Shown here piece by piece: positions 55,108 to 64,000 of a stretch of DNA of 64,000 nt. The stretch spans positions 63,023,589-63,087,588 of the forward strand of contig NC_090757.1 in the NCBI RefSeq assembly GCF_036898095.1, given 5' to 3'. The notes under the pieces were generated by a model. It worked only from the letters and a program-made list of their open reading frames with translations. It did not search any database and was not told the origin of the DNA. The position numbers and the translations under genes were made by a program. Position 1 is the stretch's first letter. Every line of letters begins with the position of its first letter. The DNA is from Palaemon carinicauda (taxonomy: Eukaryota > Arthropoda > Malacostraca > Decapoda > Palaemonidae).

Positions 55108-55769
55108 GAACTAAAGATACATATCCTTAACAGTTATAGTCTTTTCAATCAATGGGCACGTGCTATCATAATCTTTTTTTATTAATATTACATATATAGC
55201 CTAATAAACGTTGGTTTCTATGACCACAAGGAATATTGATAAACTCATTCATTTTCTTTGTAACCTTCATCAATAAGAGAAATTTTATTTCTTTATTTAT
55301 TTCTAGACCTTATTTTCTTTAGAACTGTCTTTTTTTCTCAGCTCACCCAGACGCCTGTCAGTTCTGTTTCGGTGAAGGTAATCTAAAAGCTATACGCTTG
55401 TGCACTGACGACAGTGCACTTCTCTTCCACATTAATATCTGATACTATATTATTCATCCCACCACTTTAAACTAGATCCAACGTATACTCAGTCAAAGTT
55501 GTTGCCCAATCAACGTTATTAACCAGTTGATATGATTCCAATAACTCAATAAAAGGCTGAAGCCTCATAATTTTATTTTTCATCCACCCAAAAGATTGAA
55601 AGCTCCACAGATAACTCGTGTCGTTTTTTTTTCACCATGGCACTCATCTCAATGTACATACTGAACTCCTCAAAAAAATATTTATATTTGTTATCGGAGG
55701 TTTGTAAACTATTACGATAGTGTGTGTGGGTATGTGTGCGTATGTGTGTCTGTATCAAGTTTATTTCTA
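55105..55769. other. Non-coding DNA, no gene seen
   Basis: AT-rich, with a GTGTGTG run near 55720. Nothing recognised. Confidence 0.5.
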
Positions 55770-56088
55770 GGAGAAGGACACTCCAATATCAAACCATTGT
55801 TCTCTAGTCTCGGGTAGTACCATAGCCTCTGTACCATGGTCTTCCATTGTCTTGGGCAAGAGTTCTCTTGCTTGACGGTACACTTGGACATTCTATTCTA
55901 TCTAATTTCTCTTCCTCCTGTTTTGTTAAAGTTTTTATAGTTATATAGGAAATATTTATCTTAATGTTGTTACTGTTCCTAAAATATCTCATTTTACCTT
56001 GTTTCCTTTCCTCGCTGGGCTATTTTCCTTGTTGGGGCCCCTGGGCTTATAGCACTCTGCTTTTCCAAGTAGGGTTGTGTCTGAGCAA

Positions 56089-56127
<39 letters not shown>

Positions 56128-56128
56128 T
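55770..56128 (+). repeat. TAA-tail interspersed repeat, copy 4
   Basis: Starts near GGAGAAGGACACTCCAATAT, carries GTTGGGGCCCCTGGGCTTAT and ends in (TAA)n at about 56092-56126. Confidence 0.8.
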
Positions 56129-56589
56129 ATTCAAAACTTGTTGCACTAGTTCTTTTTATCATCTTGAGATTAGAATAGCGTTTATGAATGAGCTCGACTC
56201 CTAATCCCCGTCCCAACTTGCCTTCTCTCGGACTATGAAAGAAAGCCTGCATATTGGGAGTCTTTTCAGCTATCTTATAGCCTTGCCAAAGTCATTTTGG
56301 CCATGTTTCATATATCGTTAATATGTCGAAACATTTCCCATTTATCAATTCTCTAATTGAATATTGAATACTTACATGGTCGCAATTTATGACGTCCTCA
56401 GTATCCATGATCCGTATTTTGTGTCAGTCAGGTCAATTCCAATTCTAAAGCTTTGAAATTTATCGAAATCGATATATGATCATTTGCCTTATTCATCTAG
56501 TAAGTACATACATTTTACTACTTGAAAGGTACATTTCTTGGTGGCATGATTGCCTGTACATTTCCCACATATTTTATCATCATGAAATT

Positions 56590-56590
<1 letters not shown>

Positions 56591-56630
<40 letters not shown>
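56591..56630. repeat. Poly(T) tract, followed by a poly(C) tract at 56695-56714
   Basis: About 40 T and, 65 bases later, about 20 C. Lengths in such runs are prone to sequencing error. Confidence 0.9.
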
Positions 56631-56924
56631 CAAAATGGCCATAACTTTGACAGCGGAAGGTGATTACGTGATACCTGACGTTTATGATGTAAGACCCCCC
56701 CCCCCCCCCCCCCCGGTCCCCAACATAACTTTGCCACCATTATCATGAATAGTCTTCCGAATTTCAGGAACCCATTTCAGCATGAAGTGGGTAGTACCAT
56801 CCGCAGCACTTTTCTTGAATACTGGTTACCTTCTCTGAATTCTGATCATTGTATACGTTGGATATCATGATTGTAGGTGTTAATTTTCCCATATTTCTTG
56901 TTTAGGTACTTACTTTACTTTGAT

Positions 56925-57330
56925 GGCTGCTTTTCCGGTCCCATACAGCTAGAGAACCCCACTCTCTACAGGACCTCCACTGTCGTTTTACCTTGTTCGT
57001 TCAGAGTATTTAACGTTTCATATCGCATATTGTTCATTTACTGTTAAATTGTCACTGTCAAAAGACTCATGAAATAAGAAAGTCTTGAGTTTCCTCTTGA
57101 AAGCCTTAATGTCTACAATCATTCGAATGTTTCGTGGGTGCTTATTGTATAGTCTCGGGCCGCATATTTAAAGGCTCTTGAGCTTAAAGTAGTCATATAT
57201 CTAGGTTCCAACAGTTTGAAGCCATCTGTAACTATTCTCGTGTCAACACGATTTGTTGGCTGGGCAATATGTAGCAGTTCTCTTAAGTATTTTGGACGCC
57301 CGGTTCTGATAACGTGGTGGGTTATTGTAC
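56925..57330 (-). pseudogene. Non-LTR retrotransposon, ORF2 C-terminus and 3' UTR, minus copy
   Basis: On the minus strand it reads as the C-terminal tail of a non-LTR reverse transcriptase: IAQPTNRVDTRIVTDGFKLL, RAFKYAARDY, then the K-A-F-K-R-K-L-K-T-F-L-F type ending and FDSDNLTVNEQYA before the stop, followed by a 3' UTR with GGACCTCCAC-type sequence read in reverse. There is a frameshift in the middle. The 3' UTR part mirrors 58020-58130. Confidence 0.7.
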
Positions 57331-57879
57331 ATATTTTAAATTCAATGGTTTGAATCTCTTTGCTACTTCGTCTCTAATGCGGCCATCAGCGAAATTTCCA
57401 TTTCCATTTGAAGTTGCTCTCGTATCAAAAATTGTGTATATCTTCGAGTGCTTTTTAAACCTCATTTTTTCCGGTAGGCGATTTTAGTTTATGCTTGTGT
57501 TGATTTGATTACGAGTGGATTTTTTTTTGTTAGCCTTTTCAGTATATGTTATTTGTTAATTTTTAGGAACCATAAGTATCTTAAGTGTTAACTCGATTCA
57601 ATATTCATATCTAGATTATCAACTTTCTCAGATCATTTACCTTTGGGTCATTAGCCTGGGTGTCATTTTGAACTATCTTCCCTTCTCGGTATGACCATAT
57701 TTCTAATAAGAAAAGCGAACACAGGATAATTGGCAAGTAGACTATCCCATACGTAATCTCACCGTATTATGTTTAACTTTATAAATATTTCAATGAACTG
57801 CCCTCCGAATTTCAATATTGTTTCGCAGAATAAGGCTAATGGTCTTACCTGCAACAGGTTTCTTGAATATCAAGCTTGT

Positions 57880-58130
57880 GTTATCCCTTCCGTCAACGAA
57901 AGATCGTTAATAATAGATTTTCGTCAACGAAAGGCTTTCAAGAGGAAACTGAAGACTTTCTTATTTCATGCGTCTTTTGACAGAGACGATTTAACAGTAA
58001 ATGAACAATACGCGATATGAAACGTTAAATACTCTGAACGAACAAGGTAAAACGACAGTGGAGGTCCTGTAGAGAGTGGGGTTCCCCTGCTGTATGGGAC
58101 CGGAAAAGCAGCCATCAAAGTAAAGTAAGT
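57880..58130 (+). pseudogene. Non-LTR retrotransposon, ORF2 C-terminus and 3' UTR, plus copy
   Basis: AFKRKLKTFLFHASFDRDDL precedes the stop at 58018-58020. Then comes the same 3' UTR as in the minus copy (GTAAAACGACAGTGGAGGTC, GGGACCGGAAAAGCAGCCAT). It is 5' truncated, as is usual for LINE insertions. It faces the minus copy about 550 bases away. Confidence 0.7.
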
Positions 58131-60772
58131 ATTGATAATAACATTTTGTTTAAATAATGCATTAACTACAACCTCCCATCATTATACTGTATACATGACA
58201 GCCACGAGAGATTATGAATCATATATTTCTATTAGTTAACTTCTACCATGTCGTACTCTGGTCTTTGTATATTTTCTTTTATTTCCACCTAGGAAATTCT
58301 GATCAAAATTGCCATGAGGAGTGGAGGACTTCGTATAAAACAATTTCTGAGAAGGACTTCCAATACTTGTGGAAACTTATCCATCCCTGAGGAAATATGT
58401 TTATTCCTTCATGATTTGGATAAAAAGGATCTGTCTGGTTTTCCACAGCCGACTCTCACAAGATCTCCAAGGAGCTGCATGCCTATGAAAATATAATTCA
58501 ACTACGATATTTTTACATTAAAAGAAGCAGAATATGAGGATAAAGATAAAAACTGAGGATTACCATTTAAGTACTTTATTCATAATTATTTTAGATACAT
58601 TTAGGACACAAGTGTCAATTGTGTTAAAATATTTACAAAATCGCCCTTTTGAAACTGTACTTTCTCCATGGACACTCAGCATTCACTCTCTCTTTTCAAC
58701 GATAATTTCATTCAAAAACTTAGAATAAAATCGCGAACACAATAACAGTATTTAAGTAATATAATCTAAAACGTTTTCCTCTGGTAAGATGAGGTATCAT
58801 CACACCAGGTCAAGTAATTCAAAGTAAGGAATTTTACCTAAATACTCTGTTTTTATGTCGATTACCTTGATTTCTTATATACATATTCAGTTGTCGACTA
58901 AAAGCTTTAACATTCTCTAGAAAATGAAGGGAAATTTGGCTTGAATTCAGCAAGTAGTACTTACATCATCCAATTGGTCAAGACTAAGAGGAATAATTCC
59001 TCCAAGGGTCAAGATGAATTTGTATGCAAGTATGCTGGCGAAATAAAAAATATTCGGATAAGAATATTATTTATATAAAAACGTTTTGAGAAAGTATGGA
59101 CAGTTTTATGTTTTCTATACTAATAGTATTTTAACCTAAGTTATTTGCCATGATCAAAATAAATGTCAGCAAAATAACTCGTCTGTTTTAAAATTGAGGT
59201 TTTGTGAAATCAAAATATTCTTTTTATAAACGTTTTACAAAATCAATGTAGGGATGTAGTACTGTAGATTGCCTGGCCATCAAACCAGAAACGGGTATTC
59301 CTCGAAATACTTATATGTCTTTTTTTTTTTTTAAACAATCATCACAAAAAATACTTATACATGAATACTGTATTTTTCCACACGCGAGGCATGGATTTTA
59401 ATATTTGAATACCATCTCGATGATACAAATATCTATAAATTAATATACTGAGTGACTTTTACTCTCCTTAAAAGAGAACATTAAGCTAATAATCCTTTTT
59501 ATATACAACGCATAACACCAGTTTTCATGAAGTCTTCCCTAAACACATATAACCATCTGTTTTCACGATTGCACGAAGGAAAACAGAAGAAACCAGATAA
59601 ATTAGTTGAACATTGTATGCAAAACAAACCTCTCTACAAACATTTCAACAAGTTGGACTCTTAGTCTTAATGGAATACTGACTAGAAAGAGACAATCTAG
59701 TATACTAGACTCACTATTACCGTCTTCTTCTTCTTCTTTGGGTGATGTGACTGGTGTCATTTGAACGACCGGTCTGCATCCATATTTTACATCTTGCCAT
59801 CAAAGTGTCGTCTTGTGACACCTGCGCGAACAGTTGGGGACTTCAGTTTTGTGAAAACAAAAGGAAAAATTGCTACTACGCGCAGATTTAGTTGGCAAGA
59901 AGCCGCAAAGAGGAAAGATAAAAATACAGGCATTACGCCGATTCTATGCTTAATTCTAAATGGACAATAACGTATGGAGTATTTCTTATCAGTTTAGTGA
60001 CTCATTTAGACGGAATTCTTTAGAATAATGATAAGATTAAGTACTGCTATAGTCGGATGATCGGCAGCAGAAGCGTGGTTAAGATTATGTACTCTTGTTC
60101 ACAGGAGTACCTGGCATACATTGTTCTGAAGAAATGCGCCTGTCACAACCACACCCTTACTGCGCGGCAAGTTTCTGTTTAGCCCCGTCCACCACACTAT
60201 TTGTTTTGGTTACTCGCCGTAAAGTAATGGTGTAACAGGGTGCACTTCTTGGAAGCAAAGTGTACCGGGTATTCCTGTCTCAAACTGCTTGTACTGTATA
60301 TTCCAAGGACGATAACAGTGTAAAGGAGGAAGTCTGAAATTTAAAGGGATTTTGACGTAGGAAAAATCTATTGTAGGGTGAGATAGCCATGTCGCCCTGA
60401 TGGAAGTTCCTTCTGAAATTTAAATTATTTAGGAAATAAAGACATATTATTGAGACTAGAGCCATATCCCCAGAAAAGGGAAGAAAAGATATCAATGAGA
60501 AGGTGATTCATGTATTATTATTATTATATGATATCAAGGGGAAACATATCCTCGATGCACCATATATAACTGACGATTGCTTTGGAACGGTAGTGGAAAA
60601 TGAAAATTAATATTTGGGCTGACACCTATCCCAAATCAAGTATAATCTATTCAAGTGGAACCCGGATAGGCTTTATTCTACGCACTTATTTTGATGGACA
60701 AATTGTTTAATAAAACGTAGATTCATTGAATTATTATTGACTGAATCACTCAAAATTATCCCCGTTTGTTTG

Positions 60773-60806
<34 letters not shown>

Positions 60807-60984
60807 CTCTTCTTTCTTTCTTGTGCTCATTGATGTTCTAAAATTTTTAGGAAGCTCATAAAAACAATGAGGTCAGTTAGTTTCACTAGAAATCTCAAGA
60901 TTTTAATTGATTAATTTAGGTAAGTTTCTGGCGTGCCATCATGAACTGAACTCAGAGATCATCAATTTACTTAATCACTTTTTC
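58131..60984. other. Non-coding AT-rich DNA, no gene seen
   Basis: No frame with a recognised domain. Near 60385 it holds GCCATGTCGCCCTGATGGAA, kin to the repeat fragment at 14230, and a poly(T) run at about 60771-60801. Confidence 0.5.
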
Positions 60985-61171
60985 TTCTTCTTCTTTATCT
61001 TTGTCTGCATCTTTTCCCACTTTTATGTGGGGTCGATGTTTCTGACCATCTTTCTCTATCTACCCCTGTCCCACAATTCATTACCGGTTAATCCCTTTGA
61101 TCGAAGGTCATCCTTGATACAGTCCATCTACCTTTGCTTTGGTCTCCTTCTCCTTCTCGTTCCCTGTACCT

Positions 61172-61235
<64 letters not shown>
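60985..61235 (+). repeat. Retroposed-looking repeat ending in a long poly(A)
   Basis: A ~185-base unique-looking stretch (TTTTATGTGGGGTCGATGTT; ATCGAAGGTCATCCTTGATA) ends at GTACCTC and is followed at once by about 63 A. The body has no frame; it looks like an interspersed repeat, and its junction with poly(A) suggests retroposition. Confidence 0.55.
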
Positions 61236-61839
61236 GGGTGAATTGTTTGAAACGCCAGAAGGATATTGCCCTAAAACAGGCACATCTTTAGGCACAAGAC
61301 CTCTGATTATATATATAAAAAAAAAATGGTTAAAACCAAATGCAAACTAACCTTACCTAAGCATCCTAAAAAGTATTTCTTAATTGCTTCTTTCGCTTCT
61401 TTCCTACGGAGATTCTAGAAGACCAGTTGGAAAAGTCAAACTACTGATGAAAATAGAGATGACGACGCAGGTTTGAAAAGGATGAGAAAAGCCCTCAGTC
61501 TACAGCATATGGGTACATAGGATAGTTTAGTTACTATAGTTACATGCAAATTTTAATTGATAAATGTTATATTTAAGGCTCAACCACAACTCTATACAAT
61601 GTTATTGGTAAATCAATGATCCTCCAGAACAATCAATCAATCAGATGTGAGTAACACCAATGCTTCAGTCCTACCGTCATCATTTTTTTTTCTTAAAGTT
61701 GACAGCATATGTCCTTAAAGACTCCATCTCGCATTTGAATTGCTACCTCTGATTGGTGGCGACAGAATAGGCTTTGGCCAATCCTGGTTATCTTTAGAAA
61801 TATCGCTTCAGGTCAGTTACATTTAGTTCATGAAACAGC

Positions 61840-62125
61840 AGTCCTCAGTCGTGATCGTTAACCAATGTACCACCAAGAATGCTGAGCTCCTAAAAGACCA
61901 CACCTCAATAGTAATCATTAACCAATTTACCCGAAAAAAATATAGTGCTTGTAAAAGACCAGAGCTCAGTAGTAATCATTAACCAATGTACCACCAAGGA
62001 TGTATACCTAAAATCCAGGCCTCAGTGTTAATCATTAACATATTTACCACTAAAATATAGACCGCCTAAAAGGCCAGGGTTCAGTTGTAATCATTAACCA
62101 ATGTACCACCAAAAATCTACATTTC
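61840..62125. repeat. Degenerate tandem repeat, about 60 bp x 5
   Basis: TAATCATTAACCAATGTACC and variants recur at about 61861, 61921, 61982, 62038 and 62097 (second-half anchors), each preceded by CCTCAG or CTCAGT. Copies have diverged by several substitutions. Confidence 0.8.
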
Positions 62126-62572
62126 AGACAATATGAATAAGAGATCCATCGATCACAAACATATAATAAACATGATAGATTACTCTGGCATTTAGGTCTC
62201 TCTTACACACAACTGAGCCTTGTAAACAAAGCAAAACAGAACATCGTTGGTCAACGGAACTGTCACACATTGGACCTTATTTGTTTTATACAGAAACAAC
62301 CTTATCAGTATCACACGGACTTCAAAATAATTCCTTATCGTGATAGTTCGTCTCATTTATCAATATGATGTACACAAACTTGTGCCTCACCCTGGGACAC
62401 GAGCGATGTTACAAAAGAAAGTATAAAGAAAAAGATATCAAATAAATAATACATAAAATTAACTGTCGGTCTAACGCTTGAAAACCTACGTGACAAGATA
62501 TATATACACCAATGGATGATATTGTAAACTTATACATGAAAGTGCTTAACCACTTCGTATATGTATATATGT

Positions 62573-62576
<4 letters not shown>

Positions 62577-62649
<73 letters not shown>

Positions 62650-62730
62650 TATATATTGTATACTGTATATCTATATATACACACATATATATATGTATAT
62701 AAATATATATATTGTATACTGTATATATTT

Positions 62731-62808
<78 letters not shown>

Positions 62809-62819
62809 TATATGTATAA

Positions 62820-62899
<80 letters not shown>

Positions 62900-62921
62900 T
62901 ATATGTATAAACACATATATA

Positions 62922-62968
<47 letters not shown>
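62577..62968. repeat. TA microsatellites with CA blocks
   Basis: Long TA runs are separated by TACAGTATATGTATAAACACA-like junctions that occur twice (about 62803 and 62893) and by CA runs at 62732-62754 and 62820-62833. Tyr/Ile frames over it are meaningless. Confidence 0.95.
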
Positions 62969-62971
<3 letters not shown>

Positions 62972-62987
62972 TATACTGTATGCATTA

Positions 62988-63060
62988 TAATACAGCAGTT
63001 AGGACACTTGCCTTACTAGTAAGATAACCCGGGTTTGAGTCCCAAGCAAAGCGGAATGGT
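62988..63060 (+). mobile_element. tRNA-derived SINE fragment
   Basis: AGTTAGGACACTTGCCTTAC (around an A-box-like region) is followed 20 bases later by GGGTTTGAGTCCC (63031-63043), close to the tRNA B box GGTTCGANTCC. The anticodon-arm-like CTTACTAGTAAG lies between. It has no CCA end or full cloverleaf, so it is a SINE head and not a tRNA gene. It sits between two TA microsatellites. Confidence 0.6.
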
Positions 63061-63169
63061 ATAGGCAAGCCGTATTTAAGCACATTTTGCTTAATCCCAA
63101 AAAGTATTTGCTGATATATCTGAAGGCTTGTCCTTTCTGAACCTATCTTATATGAGGCTAAAGGGCCTA

Positions 63170-63348
<179 letters not shown>

Positions 63349-63350
<2 letters not shown>

Positions 63351-64000
63351 TAGTAATTAAATATATTTGTTATTAACATACAAAATTTTAATAGAAAAAA
63401 GTCAAATCCGCTTTTCAGCTTCGTTGAGACATTGTTTGAATTGCTATGTCATTCACATATACAAAATGTTTCTTAACAGAAAACTATTTTTTCTTTTAAA
63501 TTGCAATATAAAAAAGGCCTCTGAATAGAAGCTAAAAATATAGTTGTACAAAAGGGATTGTGCATATTAAATGTCTATACAAAAAGCTAGCTATTTAAAA
63601 TTTGAAGTTTCAGGACGCTTCTGGAGAGTCCCACAAGCTTGATTAAGCGCTGCAGAGCTTATCATGAACAAGCTTACTGACTAGCTTGATACATTTTATG
63701 ATTCTTCAAAACTTACAAATCTAAATGTGATGAACTTGGGAAAGGGGTAAGTTGGTGGGAGGGACGTTGACTTAATCTCATCTGAAAAGCTTTAACCACG
63801 ATCTAGGTATGCCTAGACCGCGAATTCAACTGTATGAGATTTGGATTAAGTTCGACAATGACACAGAATTGCAACGCGAGACAATTCCCAATGAGGCAGT
63901 CCATCGAGATTAGTCCTCACAAATCTACCAATAGGTTACATTTAGTAAATTCAGACCACAACAAGCACTCTTGGCAGATAAACTACGGTCTCCGAGGCCG
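63349..64000. other. Non-coding DNA to window end, no gene seen
   Basis: AT-rich sequence without a domain-bearing frame or recognised repeat. Confidence 0.5.

Noticed and set aside
61172..61235. Processed mRNA pseudogene tail
   Set aside because: No coding sequence lies upstream of the poly(A); the preceding 185 bases look like an interspersed repeat.
62988..63060. Functional tRNA gene
   Set aside because: There is no complete acceptor stem or T arm pairing, the A box is poor and TA microsatellites flank it closely.

Overview
The window looks like nuclear repeat DNA from a decapod crustacean (shrimp, crab or crayfish group). This is an inference from the transposon content (several DIRS retrotransposons of the kind known from Decapoda, a Ty3 element, Tigger-like DNA transposons, non-LTR tails ending in TAA), the very dense GA, TA and TAA microsatellites, and the absence of any bacterial gene layout. 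I found no host protein-coding gene, no rRNA gene and no intact tRNA gene. Almost all coding capacity belongs to mobile elements, mostly broken.

Layout. Positions 1-279 are the 5' end of a family A DIRS element (A0) that runs off the left edge. B1, a decayed family B DIRS element on the minus strand, covers 446-14196 and is split near its left end by another family A copy (A1, 722-7093). From 14304 to 43071 lies what I read as one Tigger-like DNA transposon, with TA-flanked matching terminal inverted repeats at both ends and its transposase start on the minus strand. It has been pried apart by DIRS B2 (14519-22268), DIRS B3 (22301-30324), a Ty3/gypsy element with two 254-bp LTRs (30360-33137) and DIRS A2 (34801-42833). 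A2 in turn carries a 1573-bp TG...CA insertion flanked by a 4-bp direct repeat, probably a solo LTR (39095-40667). A compound palindrome rich in GA/TC lies between the Ty3 element and the transposase. To the right, a third DIRS-like family (C, plus strand) has gag and the first part of reverse transcriptase at 46318-49103. A 732-bp Tigger-type MITE (45309-46040) lies upstream of it. From 49104 to the end there is non-coding repeat DNA: a 112-bp tandem repeat with G/C hairpins, TAA-tailed interspersed repeats, non-LTR reverse transcriptase tails, a tRNA-like SINE fragment and long TA tracts.

How the parts work. In DIRS elements, Gag packages the RNA, reverse transcriptase/RNase H copies it, and a tyrosine recombinase (in place of an integrase) inserts a circular product. 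The inverted terminal repeats and the internal complementary region (ICR) let the ends be rebuilt. Both families here show this design: each ICR sits just inside the 3' (left) terminal repeat and is the reverse complement of the two extreme ends joined together. Gag, Pol and recombinase reading frames overlap. A2 keeps the reverse transcriptase YLDD and recombinase HxxR motifs. B3 has the longest reading frames but carries YLDN and HxxK instead, so it was probably inactive when or soon after it inserted, or has since been inactivated.

Limits: boundaries are by eye, usually good to a few bases where terminal repeats define them and to tens or hundreds of bases in decayed regions. Family names A, B and C are local labels.
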